NCBI RefSeq assembly: GCF_038396635.1
Contig: NZ_CP121687.1
Coordinates: 1,984,001 to 2,048,000 of the forward strand
From: Defluviitalea saccharophila
GTDB taxonomy: Bacteria > Bacillota > Clostridia > Lachnospirales > Defluviitaleaceae
Direction: 5' to 3'
Length of the DNA: 64,000 bases
Of the stretch, positions 42,801 to 51,950 are shown in pieces. Within the stretch, counting starts at the first letter, position 1, and every line of letters starts with the position of its first letter. Made by a program: the position numbers and the translations under genes. The notes under the pieces were generated by a model. That model had not been told where the DNA came from, did not search any database, and saw only the letters and a program-made list of their open reading frames with translations.

Positions 42801-45800
42801 TCCATAAAATCATTCCTTCTGAAGGAAGCGTTGCGGGAAATAATGTGATTACCATTGAGGGTAAAAACTTTTTAGAAACTGGAGATAAAAAAGCAAAGGT
42901 ATTCATAAACGGTGTAGAGGTTGACCCTTCCAAGGTTCAAATTTCTACTGCAGGAAATTCTATAACCGTTGTTGTTCCGCCTTATCCTGGGGATTTATTT
43001 GCGGATAAAGGGGTTGGACGATGGACTGTTCCTGTTGTTGTAATTAATCCCGATGGAGGAAGTGTTTCCGTAGAAAAAGGTTATACTTATGTTGTTCCAA
43101 GAAGCCATCCGGAAATTACAAGAATACTTCCTGCATCAGGAACTGCAGCAGGAGGAAATATAGTAGAAATCTTCGGAAATGACTTTAGATTTTCTGAACC
43201 TTATGAAGATCTCAATAAAAATCAGAAATGGGATGAAGGAGAACCTTTCACAGACCTGAATGGTAACGGGGTTCAGGATGATTCCTTTGACCTTGAAGAC
43301 GCTAAAAAGCCTCTTAATCCGCCTTTGTATCCTTATGAATATTATTATGATTCACCCTTTCTTCCTAATGTGTACTTTGGCATGGGAAGGGCAATGATTG
43401 TAGAATTTAGCAGTACTTATTTAAAAGTGATTACTCCAAAAGGTGCAAAAGGAACAGTAGCGGTATATGTGGAAAACAACGATGCAGGAAGATCCAATAG
43501 TGTATCCTACACTTACCAAGGCTCTAATCCTAAAATCACCAAGGTATCCCCTAATGCAGGAGACAGGGCAGGGAACGTCAATATAGGTATTTATGGTTCG
43601 GATTTTAGACAGTCTCCTATAAAAATCTATAAATCCACCTCAGAAAAAGAAAGCTACAATATGGCACTGGTACAGTTTGGAGATAACACCAATAAAAATA
43701 TTCCAAGAGAGCAGCCTAATGCAGGACTTATAAACCAGGGAAATGCCCAGGTTTCTTTAGAGAAGGATTTTATTGCTATATATAGAGCTAGGGATACTCA
43801 TGATGGTTTTACTTCAGAAATTGAAATAAAATTAAAATACAATGATGTGGTATATTCCAATATCTTTACAGGCTTTAACGACGAAGAGTCTTTTATCAAT
43901 ACGAATTTACTTGTAGATCAGGAAGGCAATGCCTATCCTTTCAGTGAATTAGTAAGATACTCTGTCGTGGACAGACGATTTATCGTTGAAAGAGGTTTTG
44001 CTCCGGTAGTCAATTATATTGGCAGTACGGAACTTTCCGTTACGATTCCTGCATACCATACAGTTGGGGTCGTACCATTAAGAGTGATCAATCCTGACGG
44101 AGGAATGGCGCAAACCACCTTTGCATATAGAAATCCTGACAGTAAGCCATCCATTATAGACATTACAAATCAAAATGTTTCGCCTGTATCAGAAAGAATT
44201 ATTGTTGACGGAAGAGAGATTACTGCAAGAGTGATCCGAGTGAACTATAAAGGCGGAAACACCATCAAAATTATAGGGGATGACTTTAGGGATAATGCCC
44301 ATGTACTCATTGGAGAAATACTGGATTTAGGGCCAAACACCATCAATTACAGCGGACTGCCCCGTTTATTAACCTTTGAAATGCCTGGGGTGGCAGAAAA
44401 CAATATTGGCAAATTCTATAGAGTCATCGTATTAAATGAAGACGGCGGCAGTGCAGCTTCTGATGAACTGAGTCCCCCTATCTATATTACCTTTGTAAAA
44501 GGAGAAAGTAATCCTAGCGTTACGAATATGACGCCGGACAAAGGTCCCTCTGCTGGAGGTACTAAGGTAACGATCGAAGGGAAGGATTTCAGAAGCCGTA
44601 TGGAAGGCTTTACAGACACCATCCATGTGTACTTTGGAGAAATTCCTGCCAGAGATATCACCGTATCCAGAGACGGTAAATTTATATACGTAACCACACC
44701 GGCCCATGAACCGGGACCAGTAACGGTAAAAATCCAAAATCCCGATGGAACCATTGTAACAGTGTCCAAACCATTTACGTTTATCAGTAATCCTAAAATT
44801 ACAAAGGTAACGGATTTAAATGAATTAACGGATATTAAGACCATCTCCGTTGAAGGCGGACAGGAAATAAAATTAAAAGGTTTTGGCTTCAAACAAGGAG
44901 CAAGAGTCTACTTTAATCCTGTTATCAAAAAAGCCGATGCCACTACAAACAATAATGTCTTTTATATCGAAGGAGAGGCTTATACCTTAGAATCCGGCAT
45001 CGAAGCAAGAGCTGTGGAATTTATAGATTCAGAAACCGTTAAAGTAACTACTCCGGAGGGAAATAAAGACAGTCTTGGCGTTATTCTTATTAACCAGGAT
45101 GGTGGAGCAAGTAATATTTACGGACTTAACTACTCTCTGCCGGAAGTAGATGCACCACAGGGCGTCAGAGCCGATTTAATTTACGACAGATATATAAAAA
45201 TCATGTGGTCTGAGGTTTCCGGAGCAAGGGAATATGAAATATATGTGGTCATTAACAGCAGCAATATCGAAATGATAGGAACCAGCAAAACTACCAGCTT
45301 CGTTTTCGAAGATTTAGAGCCTCGAACCACTTATAAATTTATTGTAAAGGCCATTGGAGAGTTTAATGTATCCAAGGCTTCTAAAGAAAGTAATGAAGTA
45401 AGGACAGGAAAAGAAGTGGGCATTCCTGATACAGATGGAGGCTTAAACGAAGAAACGATTATCAAGAAAAATGGAACCCTTGCAGAAGTAGCCATCGGTA
45501 AAAAGGATGGAAATAAAGCACTCACGCTTGATTTAACAAGGGGCAGCCTTGCAGGTGCCAAATCAGCAGTAATTAGTATATCTGCAGAAACCATTTCTTC
45601 AAGAGATGCAAAGGATATTACGGTTATCGGACAGGATTTCACTTTAGTCTTTAATCCCAATGCATTTCTAAGTGATCAAATGCTAAACAATAAAAACAAT
45701 TCAGATGCAGGGGTAAGATTTAAAATCTCTCAAAATAACGGAAATCCTAATTTAGAAACCGGAACAGTGGGACTTTCCAATGTATATGTACTGGAAGCAG

Positions 45801-46042
45801 CGCAGTATGTCGGAAAGACTCAAAGTAATATGGAACACCTAAATTCAAGTATCCTATTTAATCTTGACTACGATGGAAATATGGCAGACTTAAGAAGACT
45901 TAATAACATTTCCTTTAGCAGATACAATACTTCCAATGGGAAATGGGTTTCTGTTAAAAAAGCAAATCATACGGACCAAGCAGCCATAGGAACGTATGTT
46001 GACAGGCTAGGAAAATACATGGTGATTGGAAGCAGGAGATAG
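39836..46042 (+). CDS. Giant secreted multi-IPT/TIG protein with fibronectin type III domain (2068 aa)
   Basis: The signal peptide (about residues 10-29) is followed by a chain of Ig-like IPT/TIG domains. Clear copies start near residues 343 (ATIISVLPNKGADTGEITTISG), 665, 748, 986, 1089, 1229, 1438, 1557 (VTNMTPDKGPSAGGTKVTIEG) and 1651; typical closing phrases are VVVINPDGGSVSVEKGYTY and VKIQNPDGTIV. One copy carries an insertion at about 1120-1150 with two DxNxNxxxD loops (DLNKNQKWDEG and DLNGNGVQDD) that could bind calcium. A fibronectin type III domain lies at about 1773-1862. The last 190 residues form a separate domain ending RYNTSNGKWVSV...GKYMVIGSRR. There is no SLH, LPXTG or membrane anchor. 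IPT/TIG chains act as stalks or adhesins; the partner here is unknown. Confidence 0.82.
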   Translation: MNKIFNKFLARLMIFIMSISLLPTEVIYAFDQEKFAITNITIGKTFDRNRILQNMYITITGKHLKDAKVGIMTYSQGYVSLGNPKVNSDGILQFELKEEQLGESLSIEGITIPINEANMPNLTEITRKVKIGTDNLLIKGTRLKNVNDPALNVEAKYGRGNSYTILDKSKFNNDTEVTIPTPTGELGIQEFVFTSKAKIEDIDFNAENLDKDVEIQINYTYKDQFRFVKDLEIDLEEFEMFPNRGEPGDILYFTAKKLDEYDVFFLKSLDGTDPYTNLNKGLNPTYQAKTSSDGKDTLTVKVPNLPVGEYYVVITNKISAGKDPMQEVTGETILEDKFTIIDGKNKATIISVLPNKGADTGEITTISGQFIGSLNIPEFIRSSSTPADVKESSADPNAIEVNYGPGTYGTSKVEIKSAVRTIRVIIGNKASFVKDKDGNYEVSFNNDLDRLTVRAPQISDAETNPVKDVVIETETVLTKEIDGSTITFKERAVKEKGYTFIASKVSPEITDAVPRQIQVVNNGGAFQIPSDRYMAIYGKNFMIHKYTDENGREIVRYPVVDLGSLKIDKNNPPEDFADPSANLKGRSDVFLKVFDANGRELDGSSGSEIGTKILIRLEEGTPPAGVTLGKAPLKVTNPMRNSTGEGLSTQIADYIEFVNPDTSKYPIIQNVTPNVVAVEGGEEIIVTGSNFTDGVRVFIDGAEVKSIKREADGKTITFKAPPGREGQTQLQVMNIEGAMDIYPFTYVKTFTDPKITSIQPRQGNTGTLVVVKGDNFLKPDPTGGKDAIYRLIGTRILLEGQEINSYNINTATKEIELRDFTNPSKPLFSIQNKAIETASYYHSILLEEYGGQYYTVDLDPSGVPIISDGLGNDYKVQVNADGTGLQASKVGGGLYVLKVNGGTITIEQDDDTPILTFKMVTPFLIKDNEIVGDNVRVIDKNTIYFTVPILDFPDGWYDVTVQNPDTKKATKKDQEGFYYYSQPQSRPEIHKIIPSEGSVAGNNVITIEGKNFLETGDKKAKVFINGVEVDPSKVQISTAGNSITVVVPPYPGDLFADKGVGRWTVPVVVINPDGGSVSVEKGYTYVVPRSHPEITRILPASGTAAGGNIVEIFGNDFRFSEPYEDLNKNQKWDEGEPFTDLNGNGVQDDSFDLEDAKKPLNPPLYPYEYYYDSPFLPNVYFGMGRAMIVEFSSTYLKVITPKGAKGTVAVYVENNDAGRSNSVSYTYQGSNPKITKVSPNAGDRAGNVNIGIYGSDFRQSPIKIYKSTSEKESYNMALVQFGDNTNKNIPREQPNAGLINQGNAQVSLEKDFIAIYRARDTHDGFTSEIEIKLKYNDVVYSNIFTGFNDEESFINTNLLVDQEGNAYPFSELVRYSVVDRRFIVERGFAPVVNYIGSTELSVTIPAYHTVGVVPLRVINPDGGMAQTTFAYRNPDSKPSIIDITNQNVSPVSERIIVDGREITARVIRVNYKGGNTIKIIGDDFRDNAHVLIGEILDLGPNTINYSGLPRLLTFEMPGVAENNIGKFYRVIVLNEDGGSAASDELSPPIYITFVKGESNPSVTNMTPDKGPSAGGTKVTIEGKDFRSRMEGFTDTIHVYFGEIPARDITVSRDGKFIYVTTPAHEPGPVTVKIQNPDGTIVTVSKPFTFISNPKITKVTDLNELTDIKTISVEGGQEIKLKGFGFKQGARVYFNPVIKKADATTNNNVFYIEGEAYTLESGIEARAVEFIDSETVKVTTPEGNKDSLGVILINQDGGASNIYGLNYSLPEVDAPQGVRADLIYDRYIKIMWSEVSGAREYEIYVVINSSNIEMIGTSKTTSFVFEDLEPRTTYKFIVKAIGEFNVSKASKESNEVRTGKEVGIPDTDGGLNEETIIKKNGTLAEVAIGKKDGNKALTLDLTRGSLAGAKSAVISISAETISSRDAKDITVIGQDFTLVFNPNAFLSDQMLNNKNNSDAGVRFKISQNNGNPNLETGTVGLSNVYVLEAAQYVGKTQSNMEHLNSSILFNLDYDGNMADLRRLNNISFSRYNTSNGKWVSVKKANHTDQAAIGTYVDRLGKYMVIGSRR

Positions 46043-46054
46043 GAGGTTGGAAGA

Positions 46055-47734
46055 ATGAAAAAGCACTCTTTAGACAAAATTTTTGTATCAACAATGGTAG
46101 TACTAAGTATTCTATTTAGTACCACAGGGGTTTTTGCCGACCTTACTACTCCGTATCGTCAGGGGTTTATAGAAGGGTTTCTTATGGAAATAGGGGAAAA
46201 TGAAGTGTCCATCGAAGAGTATGATGGAACACTTCATACCCTTTCCTTTGACAAAAATCCGCTTTTCGCAATAGATACTCTTAATGCTTCCCTAAAGGAT
46301 TTTAAGGCGGGCATGGAAGTATACGCTACACTTAAAAATCGAAATATTTCTTATATGGAAGGATTCTCAACAGCAGCTCCCGGTTATATTCCGGAAGGAA
46401 GCAAAATAAGAACCGGTACAATTAAGGCTATAGACCGAAACCAGCTGATTATTAAACTGGATACAGGCAAGGAAGAAACTTATTTTACAACGCCAGCAAC
46501 CATTCTTTTAAAAGATGGAAAAAGGGTATCCCTAAATACCCTCTATGTTGGAGACAGGGTAAAATTGTATTTTGATGAAATCAATACAATGATGGTCTCT
46601 AGAATTGCCGTACAAGGTAAATCCATACAGGTTAAAGGACTCTATAAAGGAAAAATCGCTGCAGCAGATGTAATCGATGAAGATTTAACTTTAACAGATT
46701 TAAAACTTTTTAGAAACGGTCAATGGGAAAATGTAAGCAGTGCAAAAACGATTTCCTATTCCGGAGATTCTCCGATTTATATTGGAGGGCAGGAAGTGTC
46801 TCCTTCTAAATTAAAATACTATGTTGGAAATACGGCATATATGGTTGTAAAAGACTTCTTTAGTTCCGACAGGGTAGAAGCAATGGTATTAAAAAATCAA
46901 TATGAAACCAATTATACAGACACCATAGAAGAAATGAACTGGTACGCTCAGTCCTTTGAATTGGCTACCAATCACAGAAATCTGACCTTTAACGACGGGA
47001 CCATCGTCATAAAGAACGGAAGATTGGTGGATATCTATGCCCTCGGTCCGGGAATGGATGCCTTTATTGTAGGAGATGGCAGAATTGACGGCATGGCTGC
47101 CAATGTAGTTTATATTTATAATGAAGACATGAATAATTCCAACATCGGCCAGGATTATCTGTATGAAGGAAGGATTGATGTGGTATTTAGAGACAGTATC
47201 ATCCTAAGAGACTTTGCCCTTTTAAACAAACATGAGTGGGAAGGCTTTGATGATACCAAGGAACTTTATTATGATGAAGATACGATGATCTACGATTTAG
47301 AAGAAGGAAAAATAAAAACTCCGGAAGAATTCTATTTTGAAGACTATGCAGTGGATGAAGACAGCGATTACGCTGATGATTATGACTTAGAAGATTGGTA
47401 TGCATATGTTTATACCGACGGAGATAGAATTAATGCCATAATGGTCCAAAAGAACAGGGATTCTCTCCTAAGACAGAGAGTTACAAACGGGGTTATAGGA
47501 GCAGTACCTGAAAATCATCAATGGACCGGCTGGAGAGTGAATATTATCAATGCTTCGGACTGGAGCCCAAGAAATGGGCAGTGGATGGCTAGAAAAGATG
47601 CATTCAACTTAATTTTAGAAGAAGCTATGATTATTAAAGACGGGAAAATCATTCAGGCGGATGAATTAAAACCAAATGACAGGTTGTACATTGTCAGGGA
47701 TGGTCTGGAGGCAAAAGTAGTGATCGTGAAATAA
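46055..47734 (+). CDS. Secreted beta-rich protein of unknown function in the surface operon (559 aa)
   Basis: I do not recognise this family with certainty. The product has a signal peptide (about residues 9-28, ending VFA). Repeated small beta modules follow of the kind EGFLMEIGENEVSIEEYDGTLHTL, TGTIKAIDRNQLIIKLDTGKEE, KGLYKGKIAAADVIDEDLTL and EGRIDVVFRDSIILRDFALL. Each module pairs a short loop with a GD-type phrase (VGDRVKLYF, PGMDAFIVGD, PNDRLYIVRDG). The layout recalls DUF5666-like or OB-type repeats in surface proteins. A very acidic stretch (about 435-455, EDYAVDEDSDYADDYDLEDW) could bind cations. It starts 12 bases after the giant IPT/TIG gene and lies 23 bases before an SLH gene, so it is a component of the same secreted assembly. 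Confidence 0.6.
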   Translation: MKKHSLDKIFVSTMVVLSILFSTTGVFADLTTPYRQGFIEGFLMEIGENEVSIEEYDGTLHTLSFDKNPLFAIDTLNASLKDFKAGMEVYATLKNRNISYMEGFSTAAPGYIPEGSKIRTGTIKAIDRNQLIIKLDTGKEETYFTTPATILLKDGKRVSLNTLYVGDRVKLYFDEINTMMVSRIAVQGKSIQVKGLYKGKIAAADVIDEDLTLTDLKLFRNGQWENVSSAKTISYSGDSPIYIGGQEVSPSKLKYYVGNTAYMVVKDFFSSDRVEAMVLKNQYETNYTDTIEEMNWYAQSFELATNHRNLTFNDGTIVIKNGRLVDIYALGPGMDAFIVGDGRIDGMAANVVYIYNEDMNNSNIGQDYLYEGRIDVVFRDSIILRDFALLNKHEWEGFDDTKELYYDEDTMIYDLEEGKIKTPEEFYFEDYAVDEDSDYADDYDLEDWYAYVYTDGDRINAIMVQKNRDSLLRQRVTNGVIGAVPENHQWTGWRVNIINASDWSPRNGQWMARKDAFNLILEEAMIIKDGKIIQADELKPNDRLYIVRDGLEAKVVIVK

Positions 47735-47757
47735 AATTTTTAATAGGGGAAGATAGC

Positions 47758-49245
47758 ATGAAAAAATGGACATTAATACTTATTTTTACCCTTCTTTTTA
47801 ATCAAATCCTATGGGCAGCACCTCCCGAGTTTTCAGGAGGGGTAAATAACGAATTTGAATATAAGGAAGTAGTATTTTTATCGGGGGAACCTGTGGTATT
47901 TAAAGGTGAAATCAATGTTACTGAAAAAAAGGATGAAACAGAAAAGAAAGTTACCTATAAATTCACATTAACTCCGGAAGACCCCGGTATCAGTGGTAAA
48001 CTAACTAGAAACGTAACCGTTACGACCACCTATATCCCAAAAACCGAAAAAGGGCAGACCATAGCTGATACGGAGGTAACGAGATATACAGAAACTATAA
48101 GTATAGGGCAGGATACTTTTAAACTGGAAGATATTCAGTTTTCCCAGTCGGATATTATAGATAACCGTCCGGCAGCGGACTTTTATTCCGGAAATATTAA
48201 GGCAAGAAAATATTACACCATCAATGGAAATCAGGGAACTGCCTATGTCGATATTACCGGAGGAGACGTAGGGTATGAAAATTTTTGGGGAAGTACGGAA
48301 ACGCAGATCATAGACTATGTCTATACCATTAATAGAAAAGCCCAGGGAGAAGAAGAGGACAATTTATCCTGGGAAGGAACTGTTAGAGTCCAGGTTTCCG
48401 ACAGTACTACGAAATCCCTTAGATATTCTCCCAATGAAGCAAATTACTCCAGTTTTAACGGAGGCTATATCAAAACAACCAATCAAGAGATGGTATCAAG
48501 ATATACTTATAATCTTCCAAGGAAAACCGATGACGGATTTGATTCCAGAAGAAGGGATGAAGACAGCATATCTCTTCGGGCTGCCATGGTTCCAAAGGTA
48601 GAAAGACTTATTGTTCCTAAATTTAGAGATACGGGAGGACATTGGGCACAGCAGGATATCGAAAAGCTGTATTCTCTCGACGTATTTGAAGGCAGCGATA
48701 CCTTCTTTATTCCGGATGCACCGATGACCAGAATGGAATTTGTAAAAGCGGTGGTTAAGGCGTCCAATATCCGTGTTGAAGAAGAAGCCACAAAGAAATC
48801 AACATCGAGAAAAAAGAAAAACGAAGTAGAAGAAGTAATCTTTATAGATGTAAAATCTTCAGACCCGAATTTCCAATATATAAAAGATGCTTATAATAAA
48901 AACATTATCACAGGCAATGAAGAATATAAATTTAGACCGAACGATGGCTTAACAAGGGGAGAAGCTATCACAATCCTAATTCGTGCCCTTGGCTTTGAAA
49001 ACAAGGCGCCAGCCCCAGGCTACAGAACTGCCTTTGCCGATGACAGAAAAATACCAAACTGGGCAAGGGATGCCGTTTATATGGCAGCTGAAATAGGTAT
49101 CGTCGGCGGAGATGAACACAATAATATCAACACAGGAAAGAAAATGACCAGAGCAGAAGCCTCCGCAATGCTTGTCAGATTCTTAAACTTCTTAGAGAAA
49201 GACCTGCAAAAAGACTATAGAGAGAATATTATTTATTTTAATTAG
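47758..49245 (+). CDS. SLH-domain surface protein closing the IPT/TIG operon (495 aa)
   Basis: A signal peptide (about residues 3-20, ending LWAA) precedes a beta-rich N-terminal region of about 260 residues with no domain I can name. Three SLH repeats follow at roughly 286-345, 365-415 and 420-480 (FRDTGGHWAQQDIEKLYSL, YKFRPNDGLTRGEAITILIRAL, DDRKIPNWARDAVYMAAEIG). They are interrupted by a Lys-rich linker KKSTSRKKKNE inside the first-to-second junction. The SLH domains should anchor the protein to the wall polymer. As the only gene of the operon with a wall-binding module, it is the natural anchor for the three other secreted products. A terminator follows at 49261-49299. Confidence 0.85.
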   Translation: MKKWTLILIFTLLFNQILWAAPPEFSGGVNNEFEYKEVVFLSGEPVVFKGEINVTEKKDETEKKVTYKFTLTPEDPGISGKLTRNVTVTTTYIPKTEKGQTIADTEVTRYTETISIGQDTFKLEDIQFSQSDIIDNRPAADFYSGNIKARKYYTINGNQGTAYVDITGGDVGYENFWGSTETQIIDYVYTINRKAQGEEEDNLSWEGTVRVQVSDSTTKSLRYSPNEANYSSFNGGYIKTTNQEMVSRYTYNLPRKTDDGFDSRRRDEDSISLRAAMVPKVERLIVPKFRDTGGHWAQQDIEKLYSLDVFEGSDTFFIPDAPMTRMEFVKAVVKASNIRVEEEATKKSTSRKKKNEVEEVIFIDVKSSDPNFQYIKDAYNKNIITGNEEYKFRPNDGLTRGEAITILIRALGFENKAPAPGYRTAFADDRKIPNWARDAVYMAAEIGIVGGDEHNNINTGKKMTRAEASAMLVRFLNFLEKDLQKDYRENIIYFN

Positions 49246-49260
49246 GTTAATGTTTTTTTG

Positions 49261-49299
49261 AGCAAGTATTATATCAAAAGATGTAATGCTTGTTTTTTT
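49261..49299 (+). terminator. Intrinsic terminator after the surface-protein operon
   Basis: The stem CAAGTATTA / TAATGCTTG, with one G-U pair, is followed by seven T residues. Confidence 0.85.
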
Positions 49300-49336
49300 A
49301 TTTTCTATATTGTAAAATTTAAATACGCAATAAGTT

Positions 49337-49369
49337 ACTCTATATTATCCGTAATATTTTGCATAGAGT
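49337..49369. promoter_or_regulatory. Inverted repeat upstream of the toxin-antitoxin pair, possible operator
   Basis: ACTCTAT (49337-49343) and ATAGAGT (49363-49369) are perfect inverted arms 19 bases apart, just before the antitoxin start. Autoregulated type II modules usually carry such sites. No strong -35/-10 pair is apparent. Confidence 0.35.
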
Positions 49370-49399
49370 TTGAATATACTATAAAGGAGGAATGTGAAA

Positions 49400-49711
49400 G
49401 TGGGTGCTGTTATGGATAAGCCTGTTATTACTCGTGATCAGATGGTAAAAGCTTCTGAAGCCTCAAAAAGATTTGGAACTCTTCGAAAAAAGGCTAAAGA
49501 TCTTCCTCAATTTATAACCGAAAATGGAATTATTGATTCTGTTCTTATGGATTATGATTACTATGAGAGATTATACCAGAGACTTGTTGAATTAGAAGAA
49601 AAGGAAGAGGCCCGTATATTATCAGAGAGGATAGAACGACTTGATCAAGATCCATCATTAGCTGTATCATGGAAAGAAGTTCGTCGTTCAAACGATGAAT
49701 ATGGATGCTAA
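49400..49711 (+). CDS. Antitoxin-like protein, Phd/YefM type
   Basis: A protein of about 103 residues with a DNA-binding-type N-terminus (ITRDQMVKASEASKRFGTLRKKAKDLPQFITENGIIDSVLMDYDYYERL) matching the Phd/YefM fold. A charged helical C-terminus (LVELEEKEEARILSERIERLDQ) would wrap the toxin. The ribosome site AAAGGAGG (49383-49390) fits a GTG at 49400 best; GTG 49394 is too near and ATG 49412 somewhat far, so the start is uncertain by a few codons. Its 3' end overlaps the toxin gene by 17 bases. Confidence 0.8.
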   Translation: MGAVMDKPVITRDQMVKASEASKRFGTLRKKAKDLPQFITENGIIDSVLMDYDYYERLYQRLVELEEKEEARILSERIERLDQDPSLAVSWKEVRRSNDEYGC

Positions 49712-50102
49712 GCAAAGATTTGAAGTAAGATTACATCCTGATGTTATCAAAGAATACTATAAGCTGGACAATTCTATATTGCCGATTGTAAACAAAGCAA
49801 TTGATGAATTAGAGTTTAGGGCAGATGAAGTAGGGAAACCTTTGGGTAACAAGCATAACTCCAAATTGGCAGGATGTAAAGAAATTAAACTTAGAGACGC
49901 AGGCATTCGTATTATTTTCAGAATTACAAATGAAAGAGTAGATATTCTTAGGATAGTATATATTTTAGCTATTGAAAGAAGAAGTAACGATTTTGTATTT
50001 CAAGTGGCAAGCAAAAGATTAAAAAATTTTAAAAATAGTTCTAAGGCTCACCAGGAAGATTACTTAAATAAAATAGACAAATGGAATGAATATAGAAACT
50101 GA
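49695..50102 (+). CDS. RelE/ParE-superfamily toxin-like protein
   Basis: A 135-residue basic protein. The core (about residues 8-85) follows the RelE/ParE pattern: RFEVRLHPDVIKEYYKLD, a helix pair, GNKHNSKLAGCKEIKLRDAGIRIIFRI and VDILRIVYILAIERRSND. RelE members cut ribosome-bound mRNA and ParE members poison gyrase; which applies is not clear here. The C-terminus has an extra helical tail of about 45 residues beyond the typical RelE length (KRLKNFKNSSKAHQEDYLNK). It overlaps the antitoxin gene by 17 bases (alternative start ATG 49701), so translation is coupled. It lies between the surface operon and pyrG, a likely acquired unit. Confidence 0.82.
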   Translation: MNMDAKQRFEVRLHPDVIKEYYKLDNSILPIVNKAIDELEFRADEVGKPLGNKHNSKLAGCKEIKLRDAGIRIIFRITNERVDILRIVYILAIERRSNDFVFQVASKRLKNFKNSSKAHQEDYLNKIDKWNEYRN

Positions 50103-50107
50103 TTTTA

Positions 50108-50131
50108 AAGGGGAGAATTCCCCTTCTTTTT
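50108..50131 (+). terminator. Intrinsic terminator after the toxin gene
   Basis: A 7-bp stem AAGGGGA / TCCCCTT with a 4-nt loop is followed by CTTTTTG. Confidence 0.7.
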
Positions 50132-50145
50132 GTTGAAGCTAATCC

Positions 50146-50174
50146 TTGACATTACCTTTTATAGATAATAAAAT
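50146..50174 (+). promoter_or_regulatory. Sigma-A-type promoter for pyrG
   Basis: A perfect TTGACA at 50146-50151 and TAAAAT at 50169-50174 are separated by 17 bases. The leader would be only about 45 bases and shows no attenuator hairpin. Confidence 0.65.
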
Positions 50175-50220
50175 AAATAGGTTAATGAGAAGTGAATGGT
50201 AAAAAAAACGGTTGAGGTGA

Positions 50221-51840
<1,620 letters not shown>

Positions 51841-51847
51841 AAATAGC

Positions 51848-51884
51848 AGTGTCTGTCAGTTTAAACTGGCAGGCACTTTTTTTC
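51848..51884 (+). terminator. Intrinsic terminator after pyrG
   Basis: A 15-bp stem with two G-U pairs (AGTGTCTGTCAGTTT / AAACTGGCAGGCACT) is followed by seven T residues. Confidence 0.9.
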
Positions 51885-51950
51885 TTGAACTATGGGGAAT
51901 AATACAATAGAATAGAATATAAATAAAACAAAAATAAGAGGAGAAAACTT

